Source: SKIA01 sp047602905 (GTDB lineage: Archaea > Nanobdellota > Nanobdellia > Woesearchaeales > SKIA01). Taken from it: a stretch of DNA of 64,000 nucleotides. The notes under the pieces were generated by a model. It made no database searches, was not told the origin of the DNA, and worked only from the letters and a program-made list of their open reading frames with translations. Below, one piece after another: positions 1 through 8,439 of the stretch (the first letter of the stretch is position 1; the number at the start of each line of letters is the position of its first letter). Position numbers and translations under genes: made by a program. The stretch spans positions 1-64,000 of the forward strand of contig JBLKOP010000001.1 of assembly GCA_047602905.1 (NCBI GenBank). Reading direction: 5' to 3'.

Positions 1-295
1 GAAGACCGAACTCCCCCTTTTTTGTTTCTTTTTTTCTAAAAAAGAAAATTGAACCTAAATACAATTGCAACTAACATGTATTAGGGCGACTTGTTTGTGG
101 GTTGTTTGTTTTGTGTTTGCTGAGTTTGTTGTTTTTGCGGGGTTATTGTTCTTTTTTATTGTTAATAAGTAGGTGTTTGTTAGTGCTTTCTTTGCTTTGT
201 ATTGCTTGTTTCTGTTGTTCTTATCGTTTGGTGTTTTGTTCTTGTTCTTTTTATCCTGTTTTTTTGGGTGTTATGCCTACGTTTTCTTGTTCGTA
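1..295. other. Gene-free T/G-rich tract
   Basis: I see no convincing gene here. The start of the window has a C5-T6 run and a T7 run that could end an upstream + strand transcript. From about 75 to 295 the + strand is strongly T/G-rich. The only open frames are T-rich, made almost entirely of Leu/Phe/Cys/Ser, and have no start context. The tract ends exactly at the groES TATA box, as a similar tract does before the S-layer gene. Confidence 0.6.
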
Positions 296-297
296 AA

Positions 298-351
298 GTA
301 TATAAATAAAAAGTTCATCGTTGATTTGAAGTCAACCAATTGGCTTTGGAG
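298..351 (+). promoter_or_regulatory. groESL promoter and Shine-Dalgarno
   Basis: A TATA box (AGTATATAAATA, about 299-309) predicts a start near 330-335, giving a leader of about 30 nt. GGAG at 348-351 lies 10 nt before the groES ATG and matches the CACCTCC end of the 16S. The 8-bp palindrome CCAATTGG at 336-343 is near the predicted start and could be an operator; this last point is speculation. Confidence 0.65.
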
Positions 352-361
352 ATAGATAACA

Positions 362-631
362 ATGATCAAACCAATAGGAGAACGAGTACTTATTAAACCA
401 ATCAAGAAAGAGACGAGAACAGCAGCAGGAATTTACTTACCAGAAACAGATGAGAAACAACAAGAAGGAATCGTTGAAGCAATAGGAGTGGATAAAGAAG
501 GAAAACCCCTGCCCCTACAAAAAGGAGTGCGCATCATCTACGGAGGATATAGCAACCAAGAATTCACCTATAACAACCAACAATACATCATCGTAGACTA
601 CAAAGACGTATTAGCGGAGGTAAAACAATGA
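362..631 (+). CDS. groES: Co-chaperonin GroES (Cpn10)
   Basis: The 89-residue product has normal GroES length. It opens with the conserved pattern IKPIGERVLIKPI, followed by the mobile-loop region (about 16-34) and the KGVRIIYGGYSNQEF strand region, and ends with a DVLAEV tail. It would cap the GroEL ring and help fold cytosolic proteins. Its TGA overlaps the groEL ATG by 4 nt (ATGA), so the two are translationally coupled. Group I chaperonins are bacterial in origin and occur in only some archaea, so this pair was probably acquired by transfer, although its base composition now matches the neighbourhood. Confidence 0.95.
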   Translation: MIKPIGERVLIKPIKKETRTAAGIYLPETDEKQQEGIVEAIGVDKEGKPLPLQKGVRIIYGGYSNQEFTYNNQQYIIVDYKDVLAEVKQ

Positions 632-2232
632 CCAAACAATTAGTGTATGACCAAGAAGCAAGAGAACACCTACAAGCAGGAATAGACAAAGTAGCTAACG
701 CAGTAAAAGTAACTCTAGGACCAAGAGGAAGAAACGTTATTATTGACAAAGCAACAAAACCACAAATCACCAACGACGGAGTAACCATAGCAAAAAGTAT
801 AGAACTAACAGACGCGTTTGAGAACATAGGAGCTAAGCTGATAAAAGAAGTAGCAAGCAAAACCCAAGACAACGCAGGAGACGGAACAACAACAGCAACT
901 GTTATCGCACAAGAACTCATCACGCAAGGACTAAAAAACACTACTGCAGGAGCAAACCCAATGGAAGTAAAGCGAGGAATCCAGCAAGCAACAACAGCAG
1001 TAATTACCGAACTAAAAAAACACTCCAAACCTGTTAAAGGAGACGCGGAGATAGCACAAGTAGGAACGATAAGTGCAAACAACGACAAAATAATAGGCTC
1101 CTTAATAGCAGAAGCAATGAGTAAAGTAGGAAGTAACGGAGTAATAACTGTTGAGGAAGCGAAAGGATTAGAAACACACCTAGAAGTCGTTGAAGGAATG
1201 GAATTTGATCAAGGATATCTTAGTCCATACATGGCAACTGATGAAGAAAAAATGGAGGCAAGCTTTGAGAACGCGCACTTGCTAGTAACAGACAAAAAAA
1301 TTAGTGCAGTAAAAGACATCGTGCCAGCACTAGAACTCACCGCAAGAGAAGGAAAACCACTAGTAATAATAGCTGATGACGTAGAAGGAGAAGCACTAAC
1401 AGCACTCGTACTTAACATCTTGCGAGGAAGCATGAAAGTATGCGCGATAAAAGCACCAGGCTTTGGAGACGAGAAGAAAGCGTTGCTGCAAGACATCGCA
1501 ACGCTTACAGGAGCAGAGTACTTTGCTGAAGACACAGGAGTACACCTAGAAGCAATAACCAAGCAACAACTCGGAGTAGCAAAGAAGATGCGCGTAAGCA
1601 AAGACAAAACAGTCATTGTAGAAGGAGCAGGAGACAAACAAGCAATCAACGACCGAGTAGGAATGATACAAGCACAAATCAGCAACGCAACAGGACTACA
1701 AAAAGAAAAACTTCAGAAACGACTAGCCAAGCTCACAGGAGGAGTAGCAGTTATTAACGTAGGAGCAGCGACAGAGACAGAGCTAAAAGAAAAAAAGATG
1801 CGCATAGACGACGCACTACATGCAACAAAAGCAGCAGTAGAAGAAGGAGTCGTTCCCGGAGGAGGACTAGCTCTGTACCGAGTAAGTCAAACACTTAAGG
1901 ATTTAAAAGCAGAGAATAGCGAGCAACAAGTAGGAGTAAATATCGTCTTACAAGCACTACAAGCACCGATACGACAAATAGCTACTAACGCAGGAGTAGA
2001 AGCAGCAGAAGTACTCAGTAAGATACGCGATGAAAAACCTGCGTTTGGCTACAACGCACGAACAAACAATTACGAAGACCTAGAGAAAGCAGGAGTCATA
2101 GACCCAACAAAAGTCGTAAGAAACGGAGTGCAAGCAGCAACGAGCATAGCAGCAATGGTACTAACAACAGAGACGTTAATTGCAGACTTTGATGAAGAAA
2201 AAGGAGTAAAAAACCCAGCAATAATCATCTAA
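628..2232 (+). CDS. groEL: Chaperonin GroEL (Cpn60, group I)
   Basis: The 534-residue product is full length. The nucleotide motif GDGTTT is at 84-89, preceded by the LGPRGRNV phosphate loop near 30, and the C-terminal equatorial region has the VVPGGGLAL and NAGVEAAEVL motifs. This is the bacterial GroEL, not the archaeal thermosome, and works with the GroES encoded just upstream. The C-terminus ends NPAIII and lacks the Gly-Gly-Met tail typical of bacterial GroEL; the tail is not essential in known systems. Ala codons are mostly GCA, as in other + strand genes of this region. Confidence 0.97.
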   Translation: MTKQLVYDQEAREHLQAGIDKVANAVKVTLGPRGRNVIIDKATKPQITNDGVTIAKSIELTDAFENIGAKLIKEVASKTQDNAGDGTTTATVIAQELITQGLKNTTAGANPMEVKRGIQQATTAVITELKKHSKPVKGDAEIAQVGTISANNDKIIGSLIAEAMSKVGSNGVITVEEAKGLETHLEVVEGMEFDQGYLSPYMATDEEKMEASFENAHLLVTDKKISAVKDIVPALELTAREGKPLVIIADDVEGEALTALVLNILRGSMKVCAIKAPGFGDEKKALLQDIATLTGAEYFAEDTGVHLEAITKQQLGVAKKMRVSKDKTVIVEGAGDKQAINDRVGMIQAQISNATGLQKEKLQKRLAKLTGGVAVINVGAATETELKEKKMRIDDALHATKAAVEEGVVPGGGLALYRVSQTLKDLKAENSEQQVGVNIVLQALQAPIRQIATNAGVEAAEVLSKIRDEKPAFGYNARTNNYEDLEKAGVIDPTKVVRNGVQAATSIAAMVLTTETLIADFDEEKGVKNPAIII

Positions 2233-2248
2233 AGACGCAAACAAAAAA

Positions 2249-2262
2249 TATTTTTTTTCTTA
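2249..2262 (+). terminator. T-run terminator after groEL
   Basis: Eight consecutive T (2251-2258) follow an A-rich stretch 19 nt after the groEL stop. Archaeal RNA polymerase terminates at oligo-T without needing a hairpin, and none is seen here. Confidence 0.55.
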
Positions 2263-2346
2263 CTTTTATGATTTAGTACGTATAGAAACTATCTGGTGAG
2301 TATATAAATAACATCCTCCTATAATAACATAAGAGGTATATTTGTA

Positions 2347-2979
2347 ATGAAACACACACTACCAATACTGCTTGCAGCACTACTCGTTCTTGCAGCGTGC
2401 CAAGCACCAACCCAAGAACCGTACGAGACAACAGAACTAGAAATAGCAACTCAATGGATACAACAAGCACCTACCTACGCACACGACGGAGAAAACTTAG
2501 CACTAACTGAGTACTACGTACAAGAAAGCTACCCAGAAAGACACGTACTCACGTTTAGCTTCACGAGCAGAACAGCAGGGTATGGAGATAGAAGTGACGA
2601 ACTAGTAGCGCAAGTACTTACTGATCACGAAATACGAGTAGTTATTGTAGAAGAAGAAGTAGTTAGTGCAGTAATAGATGGGGTATGGGATGAAGTAGCA
2701 CAAGAGATGCTACTAGAACAACAACCAACTGATCCTAACGAGCCAGTAACACAAGTTACGTTTCAGCCAATGCAATGCGAAGAATACTTCTTTGGAAACA
2801 CTGCAGAAGAAATGCAAAACTACTACGAACAACAAGGAGCAGTACTAACTGTTGAGCGAGTAGACACAGATAGAATGGTATGTCAAGCATGCAGTATCTG
2901 CCCAACAACGCACTACTACCAAGCAACTATACAAGAAGGAGAAGAAATTCTACTTGCAGACGACTGGCAAGAAGCATAA
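2347..2979 (+). CDS. Predicted lipoprotein, function unknown
   Basis: The 210-residue protein starts with a signal peptide that ends in a lipobox-like LVLAAC, so Cys18 would be lipidated and the protein anchored outside the membrane. The rest is acidic, with a strand-rich segment near 67-115 and four more cysteines at about 143-180 in CEEYF and CQACSIC patterns that could bind metal or form disulfides. I do not recognise the family. The TATA at 2298-2308 leaves a leader of about 20 nt with GAGGT about 10 nt before the ATG, so unlike many neighbours it uses a Shine-Dalgarno. Confidence 0.75.
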   Translation: MKHTLPILLAALLVLAACQAPTQEPYETTELEIATQWIQQAPTYAHDGENLALTEYYVQESYPERHVLTFSFTSRTAGYGDRSDELVAQVLTDHEIRVVIVEEEVVSAVIDGVWDEVAQEMLLEQQPTDPNEPVTQVTFQPMQCEEYFFGNTAEEMQNYYEQQGAVLTVERVDTDRMVCQACSICPTTHYYQATIQEGEEILLADDWQEA

Positions 2980-3042
2980 AACGCTAAACAAAATACTTTT
3001 TTTTAAACAAACGTTTATAACAACACCTCAACAAATACTTTT

Positions 3043-3579
3043 GTGATTATAGCAGTAACTGGCTACATAGCAGCAGGAAAAGACGTTTTGTGCGAAGAAC
3101 TCGTAAACAACGGCTATAAACACCTAAGCCTCTCAGACCTTCTAAGAGAACGACTCAGAAAAGAAAACAAGCCAACAACAAGAAACAACCTAGTAGAACT
3201 AGGAAATAGTTTGCGAGAAGAACACGGAGACGAAATACTTGCCAAACTAGCACTCAAACGAATAGATAGCAGTAACTGGGTACTATCAAGTGTAGGGCGA
3301 GTAGCAGAAGCAAAAGAGCTAGCAAAACATACTGCTTGCACGCTCGTGTTCGTAACAGCAAACCAAGACGTAAGGTATCAGCGACTAAAAACAAGAAACC
3401 GACTAGGAGACATTAGTACCTACGAAGAATTTCTTGCACAAGAAAAAAAAGAAGCAAAAGGAGGAGAGCGCATGTACAGAGAATTCGAGTTGCTAAAACA
3501 AGAAGCAGATATCATCCTAGAAAACAACGGAACACTTGAGGAGTTTACAAAACAAATACTTCACCACTTACTCAATTAA
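3043..3579 (+). CDS. Dephospho-CoA kinase-like P-loop nucleotide kinase
   Basis: The 178-residue protein begins AVTGYIAAGKD, a Walker A loop of the type found in dephospho-CoA kinase and the archaeal UPF0200 kinases. It also has a LSLSDLLRERL segment typical of a nucleotide-monophosphate lid region. The substrate cannot be assigned. GTG is chosen as start because a TATA (GTTTATAA, about 3013) lies 27 nt upstream, giving a leaderless message. The 3' end overlaps pcm on the other strand by 12 nt. Confidence 0.7.
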   Translation: MIIAVTGYIAAGKDVLCEELVNNGYKHLSLSDLLRERLRKENKPTTRNNLVELGNSLREEHGDEILAKLALKRIDSSNWVLSSVGRVAEAKELAKHTACTLVFVTANQDVRYQRLKTRNRLGDISTYEEFLAQEKKEAKGGERMYREFELLKQEADIILENNGTLEEFTKQILHHLLN

Positions 3580-4176
3580 CGTAACGAAACGAAACCCTTC
3601 TCGCCTCTTAACAACCTCAAAACTCGTTTTTGTTTTACGAACAGTAAGAACAGAACTAGAAACAGGAACAACCATCAAACCCCCTATTGCGAGTTGAGAA
3701 ACTAATTTTTCAGGAACGCTCTTAGCAGCAGCAGAAACAAGAATTCTATCAAAAGGAGCTTCTTGAGAAAGACCAAGAGAGCTAGAAGCCTTAACAACAG
3801 CAACATCGATACTTGCTTGCTGTAAGTTACTTCTTGCAAACTCAACGAGCTCAGGAATTCTTTCAACACCAACAACAAAACCCTCAGAACTAACAAGAAA
3901 ACTTAGTAAAGCGGTCGTGTAACCAGAACCACAACCAACATCCAAGACACGCATCCCCTCCTGAACTGCCAAGTCCTCAAGCATCAACGCAACAGTAAGA
4001 GGCTGACTAATCGTTTGTCCAAAACCAATAGGAAGAGGATAATTCTCATACGCCTCAGAAACCAGCTTAGAAGGAGTAAATAACACTCTATCAACAGACA
4101 AAAAAGCGTTCTTAACAGAACCGCTTGTTATAGCACTAACAGAGACTAACTCCTGAACTAACAACTCATTACTCAT
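3568..4176 (-). CDS. pcm: Protein-L-isoaspartate O-methyltransferase
   Basis: This enzyme methylates isoaspartyl residues with SAM to start protein repair. The family signature GFGQTISQP and the SAM-binding loop VLDVGCGSGYT are present, followed by GVERIPELVEFAR. About 202 residues from the start used here, which is normal length. The ATG at 4176 is preferred over an upstream one at 4215, because the only good TATA (TTATAA, 4217-4222) overlaps the upstream ATG. The same TATA serves the divergent TauE-like gene. Confidence 0.92.
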   Translation of the reverse strand: MSNELLVQELVSVSAITSGSVKNAFLSVDRVLFTPSKLVSEAYENYPLPIGFGQTISQPLTVALMLEDLAVQEGMRVLDVGCGSGYTTALLSFLVSSEGFVVGVERIPELVEFARSNLQQASIDVAVVKASSSLGLSQEAPFDRILVSAAAKSVPEKLVSQLAIGGLMVVPVSSSVLTVRKTKTSFEVVKRREGFRFVTLIE

Positions 4177-4216
4177 ACAAGAAACAAAGAAGTACAAGAA
4201 TAAAAAACCAAGCATT

Positions 4217-4222
4217 TTATAA
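4217..4222. promoter_or_regulatory. Shared divergent TATA (TTATAA)
   Basis: A perfectly palindromic TTATAA lies between pcm (ATG 41 nt to the left) and the TauE-like gene (GTG 24 nt to the right). No second TATA is seen for either gene, so one box may direct both. Confidence 0.5.
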
Positions 4223-4245
4223 CGTAACCAACAAAAAAACGTTAC

Positions 4246-4992
4246 GTGTACGAATTCATAACACTCCTCATAGCAGGCTTAGGAGCAGGAATTATCACTG
4301 GCTTACTTAGCGCGAGCGCAGTTATCTTTGCAGCGCCAATAATGATAGTGTTCTTAGGAGTTCCTCCATACCAAGCAATAGGAATAGCACTCGCCCTAGA
4401 CGTGTTCGCATCAACAACAGCAACACAAATATACAAAAAAAACAAGAACACCAACCTCAAAGACGCAAAAACGCTCTTACTAACAGCAATCGTGTTCGTG
4501 ATTATAGGAAGCTTTCTTTCAGTTAACATACCACCAAGCAGCCTAGGGTGGTTGTTAGGACTAGGAGTAATTATTTCAGGAATAGCAATATATGCGCGCA
4601 GAAACAACATACCACGACTACACAACACCAAACCAGCCTATGAAGTACTCGCAGGAATACTTATCGGACTCATAGCAGGAGTGTTTGGAGGAGGAGGAGG
4701 ACTCACCATACTCTTCGCACTCGTATTCCTCCTGAAGTACCGAATTCATGAAGCAATAGGAACAAGCGTACTCATAATGATATTCGTAGCGTTCTTTGGA
4801 GCAGTAACGCACTACCTCTACCAACCATTCAACCTAGCCTACCTTCTTATAGCAAGCACAGGAGGAGTGATAGGAGCGTACTACTCAAGCATCATAGCAA
4901 ACCACCTAGATGAGAAACTTCTTATAAAAATTGTGGGAAGCATACTCGTACTTCTTGGAATAATCTTGTTTACTAACAACATACTCGCCTAG
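4246..4992 (+). CDS. TauE/SafE-family membrane permease
   Basis: A 248-residue membrane protein of about eight hydrophobic segments in two homologous halves. Each half starts with a glycine-rich helix: IAGLGAGIITGLLS near the N-terminus and LIAGVFGGGGGLTILF near 145. That is the TauE/SafE (DUF81) pattern of sulfite, sulfonate or other anion exporters; the substrate is not predictable. The start is a leaderless GTG. The gene overlaps proS tail to tail by 4 nt. Confidence 0.85.
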   Translation: MYEFITLLIAGLGAGIITGLLSASAVIFAAPIMIVFLGVPPYQAIGIALALDVFASTTATQIYKKNKNTNLKDAKTLLLTAIVFVIIGSFLSVNIPPSSLGWLLGLGVIISGIAIYARRNNIPRLHNTKPAYEVLAGILIGLIAGVFGGGGGLTILFALVFLLKYRIHEAIGTSVLIMIFVAFFGAVTHYLYQPFNLAYLLIASTGGVIGAYYSSIIANHLDEKLLIKIVGSILVLLGIILFTNNILA

Positions 4993-6407
4993 TAACTCTT
5001 GCCAAAATAATAGGCAATACTAGCTTTTTCTCCGCTCTCAAAACAAACACCAGATTCTTCACCAGCACTCGTTAAGCTCTTCGCACCAGTAACTTCTTTT
5101 ATACGAGCCTCGCTACTAGAAGTGCCGCACCAAACAGCTTTAGCAATCTTTTTTTCTTCAACAACTCGTTTTAGTTCTTCAAGACTAGTTACCTCAACAA
5201 TAGAGGAGTCCAAGTGAGCTTTTGCTTTCTCATACAAGGACTGCTGAATATCTTCTAGAAGAGTAGGAATAACTGTTTTTAGTTTATTAAAAGAAACGGT
5301 TTGTTTCTCAGAAGTATCTCTGCGAGCAACAACGACCTGCTGCTTCTCTAAATCACGAGGACCAAGCTCAATGCGCAAAGGAATTCCTTTCAGCTCCCAC
5401 TCAGAGAACTTATGACCAGGAGAATAATTATCGCGATCATCCAAATGCCAACCAAACTCCTCACACAAAGCCTTTGCTTTTGCTAATACTTTCTTTGAAC
5501 CTTCAGGATCCTTACTAAACACAATAGGAACAAGAACAGCCTTCATACGAGCAATACGAGGAGGAAGAACTAAGCCCTTATCATCGCCATGAACACCAAG
5601 CATTACACCAATACTTCTTGTAGTAAACCCCCAACTGTTCTGGTAAACAAACTGCTTGTCACCGTTTTCATCAAGAAAGGTTATATCAAAGGCTTTTGAA
5701 AAGTTTTGACCTAAATAATGAGACGTGCACGCCTGAATAGCCTTACCATCAGGAAACAACGACTCAATACTAAGCGTGTAATCAGCACCAGCAAACTTCT
5801 CAGCTTCACTCTTTCTTCCTACAAGAACAGGAACAGCCATGAGCTCCTCATACACGCGAGCGTACAACTCAATAATGTCCTGTACTTCATCCTTAGCTTC
5901 TTGAGCATCAGCATACGCAGTATGCCCCTCCTGCCACAAAAACTCTCGTGTACGCAAGAACGGTCGAGGATGCTTAAACTCCCAACGAACAACATTACAC
6001 CACTGATTAAGCTTCAACGGCAAATCTCTATGCGACTGAATCCACTTACTATACGCAGGATACATGATAGTCTCAGAAGTAGGACGAATAGCAAGGCGCT
6101 CAGAAAGTTCTGAGTTACCCCCATGAGTAACCCAAGCAACCTCAGCAGAAAAACCCTCTATATGATCTTCCTCTTTAGTTAAGAGTTTCTCAGGAATAAA
6201 CAACGGAAAATACGCGTTACGAACACCACGCTTATCAAACTCAGCCTGCAAAAAAGACTGAACAGACTCCCAAAGAGTAAATGAGTCAGGACGAAGAATC
6301 ATACAACCAGAAACGTCCGTGTACTCAACAAGACCTGATTTTAAAATAACTTGTGTGTACCACTCAGAAAAATCTTTTTCTTTACGAACAGTAATTCCCT
6401 TACTCAT
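4989..6407 (-). CDS. proS: Prolyl-tRNA synthetase, archaeal/eukaryotic type
   Basis: Charges tRNA-Pro in the cytosol. The 472-residue protein shows the class II core: motif 2 around VVRWEFKHPRPFLRTREFLWQEGHTAY, then TSHYLGQNFSKAFDI, and the anticodon-binding domain from about 285. It lacks the bacterial editing insertion and ends in Tyr (YYFGKSY), both hallmarks of the archaeal form. A TATA at about 6432-6442 predicts a start within a few nt of the ATG. Confidence 0.97.
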   Translation of the reverse strand: MSKGITVRKEKDFSEWYTQVILKSGLVEYTDVSGCMILRPDSFTLWESVQSFLQAEFDKRGVRNAYFPLFIPEKLLTKEEDHIEGFSAEVAWVTHGGNSELSERLAIRPTSETIMYPAYSKWIQSHRDLPLKLNQWCNVVRWEFKHPRPFLRTREFLWQEGHTAYADAQEAKDEVQDIIELYARVYEELMAVPVLVGRKSEAEKFAGADYTLSIESLFPDGKAIQACTSHYLGQNFSKAFDITFLDENGDKQFVYQNSWGFTTRSIGVMLGVHGDDKGLVLPPRIARMKAVLVPIVFSKDPEGSKKVLAKAKALCEEFGWHLDDRDNYSPGHKFSEWELKGIPLRIELGPRDLEKQQVVVARRDTSEKQTVSFNKLKTVIPTLLEDIQQSLYEKAKAHLDSSIVEVTSLEELKRVVEEKKIAKAVWCGTSSSEARIKEVTGAKSLTSAGEESGVCFESGEKASIAYYFGKSY

Positions 6408-6480
6408 AACAAGGAAGAGAAGAAAAGAAGTATATAAACACTAGCTATACTACACAACTGCATCTTCATAACTTGTTGGC

Positions 6481-6523
6481 AGTATTTTAGCATATACATC
6501 TGTTTATATGCGAAGTAAATACT
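6481..6523. repeat. Imperfect palindrome
   Basis: AGTATTTTA (6481-6489) pairs with TAAATACT (6516-6523) with one bulge, and inside it GCATATA (6490-6496) pairs perfectly with TATATGC (6505-6511) around an 8-nt loop. It lies upstream of the proS promoter in a 390-nt stretch without a gene (6408-6798). The 64-residue open frame at 6575-6769 has no family resemblance and I do not call it. Confidence 0.5.
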
Positions 6524-6677
6524 ACTTACTTTGTAATTAGCTACATAAAAAAACTCATGTCTTAAGCAACAATTTTGTTTGTATATTTGAGCGTATCAAA
6601 AAGCTCTTTTTGTCTTCCCTCTTATTCTCGCCCGTACTTAGCTTCTATTAGTGTATCTTTAAATACAAAAATGTTTG

Positions 6678-6729
6678 TTGCGGTTAGTAATCGCAAGAAA
6701 TGCGCTATTATTGCGGTTGAGAATCGCAA
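6678..6729. repeat. Two tandem 8-bp hairpins
   Basis: TTGCGGTT-agt-AATCGCAA (6678-6696) and TTGCGGTT-gag-AATCGCAA (6711-6729) are near-identical inverted repeats with identical arms and 3-nt loops, spaced 33 bp centre to centre (about three helical turns). They lie 70-120 bp beyond the truncated end of the Hel308 fragment. They could be a regulator-binding pair, RNA hairpins or a recombination relic. Confidence 0.6.
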
Positions 6730-6798
6730 GAACGAACATATTCTTTTGCAACCAAAAACAAGAAAGTAGTTTATTTTCAAGAAAACGCGTACAAAGAA

Positions 6799-7428
6799 TC
6801 ACTCAAAATCAATTACTCCATCAACAAACACGCCCTTATCCAAACGAACAGGACGCCAATCATCAACGACAAGCTCAGCTTGTAGCCAATCAGCTAACTC
6901 CTGAGCATTACCAATAGTAGCGGACAAAGCAACGATTTGAGGCTTAATTAAGCGACGAAGCATCGTAAGCAGTATCTCAAGAGTAGGGCCACGAGAAACA
7001 TCATTAAGCAAATGAACCTCATCCACTACAACAAGACCAACACGAGAAAGCCAAGAAGCATGATGACGCAACAAACTATCCAGCTTCTCAGCAGTAGCAA
7101 TAATTACGTCAGCCTCAGACAAGGAAGAATCGTTTTTATCAAAATCAGAAATACTCAACGCAACCCTGCATTTCATACGCTTCTTAAAGGAGCGAAACTT
7201 CTCGCTACCAAGAGCCTTAAGAGGAACAACATACACAGCCTTCTTGTTTTCAGAAACAACCTCTTGAATAGCCAGCTCAGCAACAAGCGTCTTACCAGAA
7301 GCAGTAGGGGTACAGACCAAGACATTCTTACCCTCAAGAACACCAGCAGAAACAGCCTTCTCTTGAGCAGGACGCAAATCACTAATACCAAGAGAATCAA
7401 CGTATTCTTGAGCAACGCGAGTAAGCAT
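6799..7428 (-). pseudogene. Hel308 DNA helicase, N-terminal domain only
   Basis: This is the first RecA domain of the Ski2-like helicase Hel308: the Q-motif-like LRPAQEKAV, Walker A TPTASGKTL, motif Ia VVPLKALGSEKF, the DEVH box and motif III LSATIGN are all present. Full Hel308 is about 700 residues; this stops after about 209, just past the VDDWRPVRLDKGVFVDG segment where the second RecA domain should follow. The downstream sequence in any minus frame does not continue it. It is either a degraded gene or one half of a split gene. ATG 7428 is chosen because a TATA-like TTTAATAATC lies about 25-30 nt upstream. Confidence 0.8.
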
Positions 7429-7525
7429 ACAACAAAACAATAAGCGATGATTATTAAACATTCTTGAAAAATTTACGAAAAAACACTCGTTACACACAAA
7501 AACAATTCCTAACTAAACAAGTCAT

Positions 7526-7813
7526 ATGAATGAGAAACAACTCTTCACAACAGCGCTCATAACAGCAATTCTTGGACTACTAGCACTACTACTTCTTCCA
7601 GAAATACCCTCTACAAGCACGTACGCAACACTCATCTGGAGCAACGAAACAACAGGACTAATAGAATACACGCAGAAGAAATGGGTGCAGACACAACAAC
7701 CAATAAACCTACGAACACCCCAATGCGTACAAATAACCGGAATACACCAAGAAGACAGAATAGTTAATGCGTTACTTGCACCACAAAGAAGTAAACAAGA
7801 AGGCTGCACTTAA
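7526..7813 (+). CDS. Small membrane-anchored hypothetical protein
   Basis: A 95-residue protein with an N-terminal transmembrane helix (about 8-27) and a small outer domain of alternating strands with two cysteines (CVQITG and a C-terminal GCT). The segment ETTGLIEYTQ...CVQITGIHQEDRIV resembles a tiny OB-fold, but the resemblance is weak. A reverse-strand frame of the same length (7522-7809) is its shadow; this + frame shows the codon usage of nearby + genes. Confidence 0.55.
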   Translation: MNEKQLFTTALITAILGLLALLLLPEIPSTSTYATLIWSNETTGLIEYTQKKWVQTQQPINLRTPQCVQITGIHQEDRIVNALLAPQRSKQEGCT

Positions 7814-8400
7814 AGAACACGAATAGTATCTTGATCAACAAGATTTCCATTAGCATCGCGAACACTAACACGAATAGTATCTATTCCGTCACCAGGACGA
7901 GAAGGAAGAGAATCCTCAATAATATTTCTTAAAGAACCACTCTGAACAAACACTTCATGAACTTTGTCAGGAACGTTCTGATACAAACTCCCCTGCCAAT
8001 TAATACGAACGGTAAGCTCCTGGCCATTATCAAGACCATTATCTATACGAACAATGAACGCTTGTAAAGCACCGCCAGAAGCGGTGTAGTCATAACTAAT
8101 ATCTAAAACTCCAGACAAAACCTCCTCAGGCTCTTCTTGAACTTCTTCTTTAACAACCACTTCTTCAGGTTCTTCTTGAGCAGCTTCTGCTTGTTCTTGC
8201 AAGATCGTTAGTTGTGCTTGTAAAGCAGTGTTTTCTGCCTGTAACGTCTGCACCTGCTCTTGTAAGCTTGCTAGCTCATCAGCGCTCTCAACAACACTAG
8301 GTTCAAAGAGAACAAGAGCAACAACTAAACCAATAATAACAAGCAAAAAAAACGTTCTCTCAACAAAACGCTTGTTAATACGGATGTGAACCTCACTCAT
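7810..8400 (-). CDS. Membrane-anchored coiled-coil protein with Ig-like domain
   Basis: A 196-residue protein: basic N-terminus, one transmembrane helix (about 16-32), a Gln/Glu-rich coiled coil (about 40-75), an acidic Pro/Glu/Val linker (about 76-95) and a C-terminal beta-rich domain (about 100-196) resembling CARDB/Ig folds. It is probably a cell-surface protein of unknown role. A TATA (TTTATAAA, about 8423-8430) lies 25 nt before the ATG. It overlaps the preceding + gene by 4 nt. Confidence 0.65.
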   Translation of the reverse strand: MSEVHIRINKRFVERTFFLLVIIGLVVALVLFEPSVVESADELASLQEQVQTLQAENTALQAQLTILQEQAEAAQEEPEEVVVKEEVQEEPEEVLSGVLDISYDYTASGGALQAFIVRIDNGLDNGQELTVRINWQGSLYQNVPDKVHEVFVQSGSLRNIIEDSLPSRPGDGIDTIRVSVRDANGNLVDQDTIRVL

Positions 8401-8439
8401 ACATACTACACACCAAGAAATGCTTTATAAACGTTTCTG

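Noticed and set aside
102..355. Two T-rich + frames (64 and 60 codons)
   Set aside because: Composed of Leu/Phe/Cys from T-runs, no motif or start signal.
588..1685. Minus-strand frames of 158-166 codons across groEL
   Set aside because: Antisense shadows of the clear groEL frame.
8100..8300. Repeat-like TTCTTCTTG stretches
   Set aside because: They are Glu/Gln codons of the coiled-coil gene on the minus strand.
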